In this document: one piece after another, positions 1 through 10,743 of the stretch
Layout: each line of letters begins with the position of its first letter
Numbering within the stretch: the stretch's first letter is position 1
Source of the DNA: Pteria penguin
Taxonomy: Eukaryota > Mollusca > Bivalvia > Pterioida > Pteriidae
Length of the DNA stretch: 64,000 bases
Assembly: GCA_035048485.1 (NCBI GenBank)
Contig: CM068590.1
Span: forward strand, 6,578,329 to 6,642,328
Direction of reading: 5' to 3'
Notes under the pieces: model-generated
Seen by the model: only the letters and a program-made list of their open reading frames with translations
Databases searched by the model: none
Told to the model about the DNA's origin: nothing
Program-made: the position numbers and the translations under genes

Positions 1-2214
1 AGGAGAAATATCAGGCCAGTTCCCACTTTTCAACGTCAGGAGGGAGAAGGATATATTGCCTATTTGGAACGACGCACCACAGCAGGTATTTTGACCCAAC
101 CTCGAACTTTGATATGGGACTTGGAGCTATTGAGTTCGGAGCCACATGAAGAGTTGTGTCGGGCATTGAAAATGCAGTACGATCTGGCAAAACGGTTGAG
201 AGATCGTGTCTGGATACGACAAGTTAGACAGGAGGGTAGAGTCATTTCCTCGGACGGATGGATCAATGAACATATGCCGTCTCAAACTGGAGCCACCTTG
301 AAGTCTAGGAAAAGAAAATCGACGTCTCCTAGTGTCTCAGCATCTGTGTCTAGTTCATGTACATGTCAGGATATTAGATTACAAACAGACCCATCCATTC
401 CTCTCCTGAGAGAAAATGCTGCTGATTCAACAGATTCCATTCCTGTTATAAAGGAAAATGTTGTAAATTCACCTCCTGTTCCTAGTTTTGTAAGTTTCAA
501 TGAACAAGACCGGATTATCTCACCTATTGTTGGAACAAGTCTGGCAGTAGGTAGTAATGTTTCAGTAACAGTCTCCGTTCCTGAAGACATTCCAGCTTCT
601 ACTATGAATGTTGAAGAAAATATACAGTCAGGTCAGTCAGAGCAGGATTCAACAACTTCTGGACTAGTTACTATACCTACCAGGGTGAAAACCATGGTGT
701 TTACCTCCAAAAGTTACACCAAACCATGCAGGACAGTGGCTGTAAAGGATGGAGCTGATACTTCCAGCAAGAGACCTCGGCTGGATATGAATCTGCAGAA
801 TTCTATTCCTTCTACTTCAGTGGATTCGGAGAGGATTTCCAGGTGTCCGTTTACAGATTGTAACACTGTGGATAAAAAGTTGAAGCGTCATGTGTTCGGC
901 AAGCATTTGCCATGGATCTTTATGGAAAATTCTAATGAGTACAGCTTAGACCAACAGCGTTTTGAAGCCATTACAGCTTTAGCTGAGTACAGATTTGGGA
1001 AACATGACGCTTTACAGATGGCAGTGGAGTTCATCAACAGACCAGATCAGATGCCAAGGACCTCCATCATCACTGAAAATGCTCGACAAGGGATGCTTAG
1101 TTTGTGTCGTCATTGCAAGTGGAAGGTACCTGAAGAGGATTTCCGGTTGCATCCCATGAACTCACCTGCCGTCCTTGTCCATTGGAGGAGTCTGGTCATC
1201 TTGCTGCTGGGGTTAACTGGTAGTGCACAGAAGCGTTTCTGTGTGACTGGCAGTTTAGCCTTTGTGGGAGATGATCGGGAAGGGACATCTGAGGAGGAAT
1301 TGATTTTAGTGAACGAGTGCCAAGGCTCCGATTCAGGTGAAGATATGGAACCCCGTAGCGACCATAATAACAATAAGGAGTCTGCAAGGTATCAAACATT
1401 TGTTAGTCATTTTCAAGTGGACAGGACCAGCATCAAACTCTGGGGAAGATTTAAAGACCAAAAAGTGGAGGATGTGTTGAGATTTTCATCATCGGGCCAA
1501 TGTCCCCCCAACATTGTCGTGAACTTGGTGGGAGGGATCATAGTGTACAGCGAACCAGCCAACCATCAAAGGGATTTAACCCTTTCAAGTCCTTCGCAAG
1601 TCGCTGTAGGCGTACACCCAAAACATCATCAGGAATTGACGGCTCAACATCACCTAAAGAAATTATTGGATTTCACCCAGGTTGTTGCCTTTGGCGAAGT
1701 GGGATTGGATAGGACTGTATCGGCAGGGCTCTGGAGACGTCAGGAGGAGGTATTCTGTCAGGTGTTGTCACTGACTAAACCTAATCGACCATTGGTTCTG
1801 CACCTGAGAGGTACCAAATCTGACATCATAGGAATGGATGTGCATGCCAGAGGAATGCAGTTGCTAGACAAGCACTGTATTCATCACCAATTACTGCACA
1901 TTCTTTGTTTCACAGGAGACCGGCAGCTGGTACAGGACTGGTTGGAGCGCTTTCCTCGTACATACTTTGGGGTTACTGCCACTGCAGGTAGGTTCAATGA
2001 GGAACAGATTCATGGCCTTAATTCCATTCCACCTGAACGCTTGTTATTGGAAACGGATTCCCCTTACATGCCAACTTCACATTCTGTATCCATCAACACA
2101 CCAGCATATTTAGGAGATGTGGCTAGCGTGGTTGCTCCTCACCTCAAGATGTCGGTTAAGGATCTCCTGCAGTTGACCACAACTAATGCTCAGAGATTGT
2201 ACGGGGCAGCATAA
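1..2214 (+). CDS. TatD-like nuclease-domain protein with zinc-finger-like motif (5' end outside the window)
   Basis: The frame is open from base 1, and the codon at 64 is TTG, so the true start lies left of the window and this is the 3' part of a gene. The first ~270 residues are Ser/Thr/Pro-rich and probably disordered. A C-x4-C...H-x4-H motif (CPFTDC at nt 844) suggests a C2H2-like finger, and a CRHC motif follows near nt 1108. From about nt 1400 to the stop the sequence follows the TatD metal-dependent DNase barrel: GVHPKHH, AFGEVGLD, PLVLHLRG, CFTGD and LLETDSPYM, in family order. The N-terminal metal motif, normally H-x-H-x-D, reads SHFQVD (nt 1405-1422), so the second His is Gln. The His usually just before CFTG is also displaced. 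Activity is therefore doubtful. The TatD assignment is firm; the role is unknown. The lack of introns may mean a retrocopy or a mobile-element protein. Confidence 0.8.
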   Translation, partial: RRNIRPVPTFQRQEGEGYIAYLERRTTAGILTQPRTLIWDLELLSSEPHEELCRALKMQYDLAKRLRDRVWIRQVRQEGRVISSDGWINEHMPSQTGATLKSRKRKSTSPSVSASVSSSCTCQDIRLQTDPSIPLLRENAADSTDSIPVIKENVVNSPPVPSFVSFNEQDRIISPIVGTSLAVGSNVSVTVSVPEDIPASTMNVEENIQSGQSEQDSTTSGLVTIPTRVKTMVFTSKSYTKPCRTVAVKDGADTSSKRPRLDMNLQNSIPSTSVDSERISRCPFTDCNTVDKKLKRHVFGKHLPWIFMENSNEYSLDQQRFEAITALAEYRFGKHDALQMAVEFINRPDQMPRTSIITENARQGMLSLCRHCKWKVPEEDFRLHPMNSPAVLVHWRSLVILLLGLTGSAQKRFCVTGSLAFVGDDREGTSEEELILVNECQGSDSGEDMEPRSDHNNNKESARYQTFVSHFQVDRTSIKLWGRFKDQKVEDVLRFSSSGQCPPNIVVNLVGGIIVYSEPANHQRDLTLSSPSQVAVGVHPKHHQELTAQHHLKKLLDFTQVVAFGEVGLDRTVSAGLWRRQEEVFCQVLSLTKPNRPLVLHLRGTKSDIIGMDVHARGMQLLDKHCIHHQLLHILCFTGDRQLVQDWLERFPRTYFGVTATAGRFNEEQIHGLNSIPPERLLLETDSPYMPTSHSVSINTPAYLGDVASVVAPHLKMSVKDLLQLTTTNAQRLYGAA

Positions 2215-2319
2215 AAATTTCACCTGCAATAGGCAGTATAGACAGCCTGTTACATATACTGTATCCTTTGATGGAAAGTTCAGTCAGCCTGTTACAGAAT
2301 TGTTATGTCAGTATTTTAT

Positions 2320-2325
2320 AATAAA
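2320..2325 (+). other. Polyadenylation signal of the TatD-like gene
   Basis: AATAAA lies 106 bp after the TatD-like stop codon. The intervening sequence has two similar 'ggcagt..agacag' segments and no frame. This is a plausible 3' UTR end, inferred from motif and spacing only. Confidence 0.4.
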
Positions 2326-2691
2326 TAGGCAGTCTAGACAGTCTATTTAAATGTACTGATATTTTTGTATTAGATACATGTAAAACTTTTTAGTCTGGCT
2401 ATTTTTTCAAAATAGTCGGAATATTTCAGTTTTTGATGCACTGGTCTTTCATCATGGAATGGAAGGAGTGTGGTAGAATAGGTCGGGTTCGACATTTGTA
2501 TTCAATGACTTGACCTGTAATATCACGTGGTGCACCAGATAACAGATATATACAGCTAAGGACCGACGGGGCGGCGCATTCGATTTCCAGACAGCTTATC
2601 TACTCGTATTATCAAGGTATTTCTTGATATTTCATGTTTGTCATGTTTATTACCTTTATGTACACTTGTAATAACAGACATATTGCTAATT

Positions 2692-2788
2692 TACAATGCA
2701 ATACGTCAGGCAGATACCGTCACCATATATACATGAAATAATCGTGGAGTGACATAAAACAATAATCAATCAATAAATCAATCAATCT
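2692..2788 (+). repeat. 3' tail fragment of tRNA-derived SINE (family 1)
   Basis: The segment has the core 'ggcagataccgtcaccatat', then 'cgtggagtgacataaaaca', then an (AATC)n tail. The complement of this order is seen in the complete minus-strand SINE at 17084-17363. The tRNA-like head is missing. The preceding ~200 bp show nothing recognisable. Confidence 0.6.
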
Positions 2789-2930
2789 ATTCTTTAGTTT
2801 TTTTTTACCCAAATTAACACCCACAATTACTGTTATATGTCTTTTATTTTCAGTGATACAACGAGAACAAATGAAATGTTTGGTGATTTCCACCATAATC
2901 CGTAATTCTTATATACAACACGGAGCGCCT

Positions 2931-4536
2931 TCAGTATTTCACTATTTTCACTTTTTTACTCAACTCTCCGATCCAAGCGTGTCCCTCGCTATCTACATCA
3001 ATGTAACATGGCTCCTCCAACCCAGGAGGCTGTATATACTGGAGGAATTTACCATCTTTGTCCAAGACGTGTATTCTCTTGTGGCCCCAATCAGTGAAGA
3101 GGACGCGGCCACTGATGTCTGTAGTAACATCCCGCAGATAGAATATTGAGGTAGGGGATACTGTATACTCGTGCCGTAGTTTGTGGTCTTTATCAAAGGC
3201 TAGCAGCTTATCTCTCCCTGTGTCACATACGTATACGTCCTCGTTGACTTTATTCACATCTACTCTATAAGGACGGGAAAACAACTTTGGATCAAATTTA
3301 TGTATAATATCCCCCTTACTACTGTACTGGATTACTCGGTGATCAAAGTGATACGTCACTATGACATCACTATTACGTAGCGAACATATTCCGCACGGCT
3401 TGTACTGTGTATAGAATAACGGCGTGATTCTCCATGACGTCGCTTCCTTTGATGCTGACACGATACGCTTAATGCCACAGTCACTGAAGAGAACGTCTCC
3501 CTGTGGAGTGATGGTGACGTCATAGAACAAGAAGTCAGTGTGTATGGTATCCTGTATGGTACCATCACGGTCCATCAGCTGTATACATTGTTTACCAGTC
3601 TTCACCCAGGCCAGAGCTGATGACGTGGTACAGGCGATGTGTGGATGACTATAACCAGGATGGAATGATGATACTAGTACTGGCGTGGATAGTAATGACG
3701 TAACAGACGCGGATGCTTGTAGTAATGGTTCTTTTCTCCGTGTGACTTCTGTGGCATTACTTGAAATTTTCTTCGCGAAATTTTGAATGGAAATATTTAG
3801 GTTTCTGATCATGGTTGCTATCATTTGATTATCAGTGTATCCAGGAGTGTAAATGGGGGGTGGCTGCTGAGATAAGGTTGGTAGAGCTTTCATATCGGCG
3901 ATATCAAGTTGGTGTTCAAATAGACTGATATCGTTTATTTGTACAAGTTCCTCTAGTTGTCTAATGTTTCTTTTGAATTCTTCATACTTTTCATTTATTT
4001 CTCTTGTGTTTGATGCGTCATTTCTTGGTTTTGGCTGATTTCTCGGAGTTCCCTCCGTACTTTGTCTAAGGTCTTATCTACGGATTCATGGATACAAGCT
4101 GCATGCACCACTACTTGTTGGTCAATTTTCTCGATGACCTCTTTGTACCCAGTCGTCGTCTGTTTAGCTTCGTCCAAAAGAGTTTTCCATTGCGTCAGAC
4201 ATTCTTGAAAAGGACCTCGTAAGTTTTGTGTATCTCTGACTTTCTTATTACGGATTGCATCTTCAATTTCGTCTAAGTCATGCCCCTTATGTGATGTTAT
4301 GGAACATTTCACACAACATACGTCACGGCAAGTCTTGCACCAAACTACATTTTTATTATCAGAGTGTCTTTTGCATGTTCGTTTTTCTCTTTCTGAATAT
4401 AGCGCAAACTTGTGCGACCGTCTTTTCTTCTCGTGTTTCTCTTTGCATCTTTTACATAGAGCATCAGACCTTGGTATTTTGCCGGGTTCTCACAGTTGTC
4501 GACGTCACACGGTACCGCTCGTTGGAAATCTGCCAT
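2931..4536 (-). pseudogene. B-box/NHL (TRIM-like) gene copy A, two frameshifts
   Basis: This copy is colinear with the intact paralogue at 53783-55396. The start ATG (4536) follows a TTTGTAG splice-acceptor-like sequence conserved in the paralogues, so a 5' UTR intron is likely. A small deletion after codon 22 removes B-box 1 cysteines and shifts the frame. The correct frame resumes through B-box 2 (SHKGHD) and the coiled coil (3995-4312 open), and a second short deletion near 4000 shifts it again. The C-terminal part, 2931 to about 3990, is open and encodes the whole NHL-type beta-propeller, ending KIVKY. No full-length protein can be made. An internal start at 3893 could give a propeller-only product of 320 aa, which is unproven. 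Confidence 0.85.
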
Positions 4537-4622
4537 ATTCTACAAAACAAAATTATATTATGCAGAATATGGCCAAAGAAAGACAACTCCTGTATTACGA
4601 AACTGAATTGCAACCATCGTAA

Positions 4623-5154
4623 GGAGAAGCTTATTTTTAAAGCAATTATATATATATATAAAATCATCCAGACTTCATGACAATGAAGGAGACACACGAT
4701 ATCTATATTTTCATAAATTCTGCAGCCGCACAATAAGCATGAAATCAGTCATAAATCAATGTAATTTAAGACAAATACAATACTTAACAGACCCAGGGAA
4801 TGGTTCCTGGGATGACACCCCTTCTTCCGATTTAAAATGTTACCAGTAGGTTCGTTCATTCCCATCACCTTTAAGCTATACCACTCAAAAGAGTATGTGA
4901 CAAATGAAGGGGGAGGAGAGGAGGAGCACATTATACGGCCGTGTTTACGATGGCAAAGCGTAAATTGTTTTCATGTGGCGTAAGTCTGTTAAACGCGTGT
5001 GGGATGGGATGGGGTTTTCGTCATTTCATTTCCACGGCTATGGTTCATTTGCAACACATGTATTTTACCACATGAAAGGGTGGAATCTCCATTTCAGGAA
5101 TCATTCACTTGACCTATATCTGACATGATCAAATAGAAGTTACATGTATATAAT
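4623..5154. other. Upstream flank of copy A, non-coding
   Basis: No credible gene. The segment matches flanks upstream of the copies at 14876, 38935 and 55396 (for example 'attctgcagccgca' near 4718 and 15585, and the 'accacatgaa' segment near 5070). It is probably the 5' UTR intron and promoter-proximal part of the duplicated unit. Confidence 0.4.
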
Positions 5155-5460
5155 ATAAATCAACTTAGCTTAACCTCTGTCTATAAGCTAAATATACTGA
5201 TCAGCAATGTAACTTATCCCTTGTTAGTAGCTGGGTACCGTGGGCGTAAATTGATAACAAATAAGAGGTCAAAATGCAAGGATCAAAACGAAAGTACCAA
5301 AAAGCCAGAGATGTGACTGAAATGTCAAAGGTTCGATCAAATCACAGATATATTCCTCTTGACGTGAATTCCTCCTCTAATACTCCAATGAACACTATAC
5401 ACGTTGTAATTAGAGATGCTTTTTAAGGGGAATTCCCAATATTCATATCGAGGCTCGTTT
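5155..5460 (-). promoter_or_regulatory. Conserved upstream module of copy A with IRF-like and kappaB-like sites
   Basis: This block lies 0.6-0.9 kb upstream of the copy A ATG. Related blocks occur at 16160-16420, 40560-40860 and 63460-63780, and inverted at 42640-42935. It contains AACGAAAG (IRF half-site form, about 5287) and a perfect palindrome GGGAATTCCC (5428-5437), which fits the NF-kappaB/Rel consensus. Function is inferred. Shared ancestry alone could explain the conservation. Confidence 0.45.
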
Positions 5461-6251
5461 TATCAGTCTATAGTCCTTTAATTTGTGGCGCTATGTAAGT
5501 TAAGATTTGACAAAGAGATATGTCAGTGTATTTGTTTGGAGAGAGATGGGAATATTCAGTATGTCCCTTTTGTTATTAAACCCGTAGAAATCAGGGAGGG
5601 GGGGGGACAATCTTGGTTAAAAATTTCATTGTTATGATACATTTATGGCATAGATATCGTGTTCAGCTTTCTTTTTATTTACACAACAACAAATATTTGG
5701 GCCATAGCTACAGGGCTACTGTGTATTTGGCGATGCGCTTTTTTTTAAAATATTCAGTTTTCATCAAATTCTACCAGAGGACGCTCTCGAAAAGTATTAA
5801 CATGTGAGCAACTCTGGACTGAAGATCATTTTGTCTTCTGTCCCCATAAATAATAAACAGTAAACGTTAATATTTTCCTTTCATGTGACGATTTCAAGTT
5901 TAGTATTACCAGATTCCCTCCATAAAGTTGATCCCAATAATGGGTCTGAATTTGTCTGTTTACAAATCGTGACGTGATAAAATAAGAGCAAGTGCAATGC
6001 TTTGTAAGCCGCTCCCAGCATTATAAGATCTACACTTGGAATCTCAAATTTCTTTTATCACAGATTGTGAAATATTATGAGCGTTCAGGAAAAGTGGAAA
6101 CAGTAATTCAGTGCTACCAAGAGCAATGAAAAGGGTAGCTCTCCAGCACGATTACCCATGGCAAACTGGGCCTTTTACCTCGAAAAAGAAACAGGTTTTG
6201 TTCTCTTATCATAGGAGTTTTTTTTTTTAACCATTTCACAAGTTTTCTTTT
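5461..6251. other. Distal upstream flank of copy A
   Basis: No gene found. The stretch near 5545 (gagatgggaatattcagta, then gtccc) recurs near 16680 and 56100, so the duplicated unit extends at least this far. The rest is AT-rich unique-looking sequence. Confidence 0.35.
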
Positions 6252-6727
6252 AGACATGGTCCTGAACCTCGTCCCCTCTGACTGTTAGTCGGGACTCCTA
6301 CAGATCTAGGGTCTTAGCTCGCTTTCAGACTGGCAGAGCACGGTTTATCATGTTAATGTCGCATATATTTTTATACCATTATGTATTTTACAATACCTTA
6401 CGTGTTTATTTTTTTATGACCTCTCAATATGCGATACCTGTTGACCCTTGTTCTTTACATGGAGGATTATTTATAAATTTTTAAATGTACGTCCTTTGAT
6501 TGTTCTGCTGTTACGGTGAGTGGGAAGGTGGGCCCGTAAACCGGTTAACCACACCATTTGATTGGCTTTTGTCAAATTAAATGACCGTCCTAAGTCGGTA
6601 TCGTAATTGCACTACAATCAAATATTTTTGTAATGTGATATATGTTCTAGTATATTATTTATATTCATGTATTGTATAGCTCTATGGTGACTTCTGTCAC
6701 ATAACTGAGCCAGTAACTCCTCTTTTT
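6252..6727 (+). mobile_element. 3'-terminal fragment of Naiad-type Penelope-like element
   Basis: This ~475-bp segment is a close inverted copy of 56657-57132, which is the region immediately downstream of the RT frame of the Naiad-type element at 56657-59950. Both end at 'gagccagtaactcctctttt'. It is best read as a heavily 5'-truncated insertion keeping only the element's 3' UTR. By eye the two copies differ at only a few percent of positions, suggesting relatively recent movement. Confidence 0.7.
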
Positions 6728-6776
6728 TCTTTTAGAAGACAACGTCTTGTATTCGATAATTTCAATTCATCGTGTA

Positions 6777-7050
6777 TAATGAGTATGGAGCACATTTTTG
6801 GTTGACCTATGCGAATATAAATGTATATGACCAACAATCATTTATCCGAAGTAACTATATATAAATATTGAACTACATGATCACCAATCATTTATCTAGG
6901 GTGATTATACGTGAGGGGATAGGTACATGATCACCAGTCATTTATCCTGGGTAATTATGTGTGGATATATAGGTACATAATCACCAATCAATCATTTTAG
7001 AGTGACTACATATGAATATTAAAGCACATGATCACCAATCAATCATATAT
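6777..7050 (+). repeat. ~50-bp minisatellite, about five units
   Basis: Units have the form 'tacatgatcaccaatcattt' followed by 'atc..gggtgattat' and a variable AT-rich stretch of about 50 bp. Single copies of the same unit occur at the equivalent place in other duplicated units (about 11880, 53320 and 61450), so the array is a local expansion of the gene-family flank. Confidence 0.65.
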
Positions 7051-7593
7051 CTACAAATTAACCTTTTCCTCTTCATTTTTCTCTTTTTTTCCCTTCTTTG
7101 CCGTTACGTTGTGGATATTTGGGCGCAAAAGCATACGCGTCGTTACGCTTCTAAATTTGGACTCGCCCATATTTACATGTCAACAACTTACTGAAAAGTC
7201 GAAAGTCATGTCCGAACCATAGACCTTTCGCTCTAATGCGCTAATCAATGATTTACACCGTAATCGCAATTTTCCTCATACTAAGATTGTAGATAAAATT
7301 TGATTATAAAGATTGTAAAAAATAATGTCCGTATGTCATATTATCAATTTTGATACAACTAATCACTTTAAATCCATACTTGTCTTTAGCTTTCCCTTTT
7401 GAAATTCCATCTTCCAAGGTAATACCAGTGAACATATAAAAGCTATATATCAATAAAAATAATGCATACTTTGTCTTTTATTCAATAAACACCATATTCT
7501 ACATATAGTCATGCCATAGGTATGTCCTTATTTTAGTTTTCTGCCGACATTAAAAACATGCTATTACTGTTCTATATCATGATCTTTTATTTT
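7051..7593. other. Downstream flank of a B-box/NHL unit
   Basis: No gene. The segment parallels 36710-37330, 53400-53600 and 61580-61800: a 'cttgccgttacgtt' motif, a 'gaaccatagacct' motif, then 'tcctcatactaag'. It is the downstream flank of a family unit. The gene it belongs to is represented by the fragment at 9131-9657. Confidence 0.5.
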
Positions 7594-8745
7594 CTATAAC
7601 TTTCTGTAACTTTATTTGGAATAACAAAAAAGATAGAATTTCTAGAAATACCATCATTCAGGATTACCACGAGGGGGGATGCAGAATAATTGATATTGAA
7701 AATTTCATTAAATCATTAAAATTACATAGATTCGCAGACTATTTCGCTCAGATTGCATTTGAACTCGCGTATTCAGCATAACAATAAATAGTGATATTAA
7801 AGCCATTTCCCATTTTGGTATAGATTATATAAATAAACTGATTCGGAATACTGCGAATCCTTTCTGGAAAGAAGTATTAACTTCTCTTAAGGAATTTCAA
7901 ACAAAAGTGACCCCCAGTCTATAAATGAAATTCTGCTTTCCCCACTATGGTATAATCCCCTTATCAGGGACGATAATAAATCTATGGTCATTCAAAATCT
8001 TTACAAAAAAGAATTTATCTTTGTCCAAGACCTACTAAACATAATGGTGATGTACTCTCTCATCAAGAGTTATGCAACAATTTTTCAGTAAATCAACCTT
8101 TTACAACATATTTCGGTTTCGTTAAATCTTTAGTAAAAGTGTGGCCAGTCCTCAAAGATAGCCCTAATAAAAGTAATTTACCTTGTTTGCCTGCTTTTTT
8201 GAAAACTATTTTGGCTTATGAAAAAGGCTGCAAGAACATATACGAAATTTTCATCAAATCTGCATGTAAAAAACCAAAATATGAATTAAAATGGGTAAAT
8301 GACCCTTGTTTAAATTTAGTAAATACACCCTCTTACTTTTGGAAACAAACATTTTTAAATCCTTTTAGAATCACAAAAGATACTAAATTGAGATGGTTTC
8401 AGCTCAGAATAATTCATAGAATATTGGCTACAAATAAACTGTTAAATATCATTAAAATTAAGAATTCTCCTTTATGCAATGTATGTAATACAGATTCAGA
8501 GACTATCGTTCACTTATTTGTCCTTTGTAATCCAGTTAGAGCTTTGTGGATGGAATTGGAAAACTGGATTCGTTTTAACACAAATTTAAATATTTTTTAT
8601 CACCATCCAATATAATATTTGGAGTTCATCAATATAATTGTAATACATTAAACTTAATTATTATTCTCCTTAAATATTTCATTTAAATAAAATCATTTAA
8701 TTAAAAAAACATTGTAAATTAAAAAATAAAAATTTAAAAAAATAA
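7594..8745 (+). mobile_element. 5'-truncated L1/Tx1-like LINE with 15-bp target-site duplication
   Basis: The insertion is flanked by identical 15-bp copies of 'atgatcttttatttt' (7579-7593 and 8746-8760). It splits a gene-family flank that is continuous near 37290. Only the 3' end of ORF2 is present. It opens with a FIWNNKKDRI-type motif and GGCRIIDIENF. Frames are then broken near 7780 and 7920. The last ~600 bp (about 8010 to 8615) are open and encode the C-terminal region with CNVCNTDSETIVHLF, the zinc-knuckle region that ends L1/Tx1-type proteins. An A-rich tail precedes the right duplication. The element has no RT or endonuclease domain left and cannot move by itself. Confidence 0.8.
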
Positions 8746-8760
8746 ATGATCTTTTATTTT

Positions 8761-9130
8761 TAATTTTAGAATATTAACAACAGAACTGAAGTGGTTGTTT
8801 ATTTCCACCATGATGTGATATTCCTATTCATCTTTAAAGTGCTATTAGAATGATCACAATTTTTTTTATATTATGTGCCTATGTAATACAAAATATTATG
8901 CTCATGCGTGACGCCAATCTCAAGATATATACAATAAGCAGTAAAAAGTTTGATAGCTTTTTTCAGTAGTTAATCGCCATAATATGTGACGTCAAAAGTT
9001 GTACAGGTGCTACTTTTCCCTGATTTTTCATTATTACGTTAAACTTTGAATTGTGATGTCATACTAAATGACGTTAAAAGTTGTACAAAGGTTATGTAAC
9101 AAGTTAAACCGGAAGTCTTTTATTTTGTTC
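8761..9130. other. Intergenic sequence between LINE insertion and NHL fragment
   Basis: The first 60 bp continue the family downstream flank ('tttccaccatgatg'). The remaining ~300 bp have no frame. A short motif recurs: 'gtgacgtcaaaagttgtaca' near 8990 and 'atgacgttaaaagttgtaca' near 9068. Confidence 0.35.
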
Positions 9131-9657
9131 TGTATACACGTACCGTAGTATGTGGGTTTTATCAAATGAGAAAAGTTTCTTTTTGCCTACGTCAGCAACA
9201 TATAAATCCTCGTTTACTTTATTCACAGCTACAGCAAATGGTCGGGAAAACAACTTTGGATCACATTCATGTTTAATGGCCCCCTTACTACTCTAATGAA
9301 TTCCTCGGTGTTCAACGTGATACGTTACGACTTCACTATTGCGAAGCCAACATATCCACAAGGTCAGTTCTTTGTAGAGAATACCGGTGTTATTCTCCAT
9401 GACGTCGCTCCCTTTGACGCTGACATGATACGCTTATAGGTCCCATTACTGAGTAGAATATCTCCCTTTGGAGTGACGGTAACGTCATTCATCCAGAAAT
9501 TACTGTTTATGGTATTCAATATTGCGACCTGTATACGCTGATCTTCACCCAGAGCAGACTTGATGGCGTACTAGCGATTAATGGATAAACAAAACCAGGA
9601 TGGAATAATATTCCTACTGGAGTATAATGATCTAACAAACGTGGACGCTTGTGGTCG
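9131..9657 (-). pseudogene. NHL-propeller fragment of a B-box/NHL gene
   Basis: Reading the minus strand, the segment matches the propeller part of the family (positions equivalent to about residues 285-475 of the intact paralogue): the 'tcctcgtttactttattcac' region, the promoter-distal 'cgacgtcgctccctttgacg'-like region and the 'ggacgcttgt' end are all present. Several indels and stops interrupt every frame. N-terminal B-boxes, coiled coil and the C-terminal blades are absent. It is a relic of an additional family member. Confidence 0.75.
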
Positions 9658-10743
9658 TCATCTGCTGGATGCAACGCGAGTAAATTAAGACCTTTGTAAT
9701 GGAGTCACACGAAGCAGTAAAGGACCGTTATACGTGGCCACAGTTTTTACTGCCTAATGCAATGCTTCATATTTCAAAATAACATTATATGTTTTATTTA
9801 TAGGTTATTGACTGAATACGACGAAATATGACCGCCAGAGGTTTTTATTACATATTTAATCGTCCAAGTACATTTAATTCTATAAATCGAGGTAGTTTCG
9901 TTAATAGTACTGTCCGCCATGTTTGTTTGCGTACGGTATGACGTCAAATATAAGTATGACGTCACGTAACTGGAAATAGTCCCCGGGCTGATATGAAGTT
10001 TGTGGGCATTTATGGCTCTATATCAGCCCGGAAACTTTCTATATGAACCATTGATAAAATTTTCAAAATATGTAATAATGTGCATATAATGAATTATTCA
10101 TACATCATTACATTCATTTGTATATGAATAACACATATTCGCTCATACTTCAGCACTTTAATCCGTTGTGTAGATAACCTGTTTTACGTCAAAAATCAGT
10201 CATACGGTGACAGCATCTGCCTGATACACTGTACAGGGTTAGCAATTGATATTCCCCACGAAGTGCAGGAGGAGTGTAACAAGGATGCATTGATATGTAC
10301 GCCTCAATAGTTAGAGGCTTGAAGGCGTTGTAGTGTTTCTATGAAAAAGGAAGTATTGTATAATTATATGAAAATATCTGAGAATCTGTGATACTGTACT
10401 GAATTAGATTGAAAGGGGATTTACAGTACTAAAATTAGATTTTCAACACTTATTAAGGTTTTTGTAAAGCTCTCCTTGCAAAATAAGATCTACACATGGA
10501 CATTTCATCTGTTTCACCAAGAATCGCGGGCTTGTACGAACCCTCAGGAAAAGTGCAAACATTAATTCAAGGACAACGCATAAACTAGCACCCCCATGAT
10601 TACCCATTATATAATCTAGGCCTTTGACATTTGACCTTGAATACTTATAGGTTTTGTTCTCCTCTTTCTGAGCAAACTTGATGATGACGATGCATTCGGA
10701 GATTTTCTGCTAAAACTCTCTTATAGAACTTCACGGTTTATAT
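9658..10743. other. Non-coding interval with repeat fragments
   Basis: No gene seen. Near 9690-9760 there is a fragment of SINE family 1 ('gaagcagtaa..gga' and 'tttttactgcc'), and near 10195-10230 its 'acggtgacagcatctgcctg' part. About 10310-10460 is similar in inverse orientation to about 60270-60420. Two TGACGTCA-like sites lie near 9941 and 9958. Confidence 0.35.
9983..10031. repeat. Short inverted repeat (hairpin)
   Basis: 'ccgggctgatat' and 'atatcagcccgg' face each other across ~23 bp. This may be the inner end of a degraded inverted-repeat element; no wider ends are visible. Confidence 0.5.
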
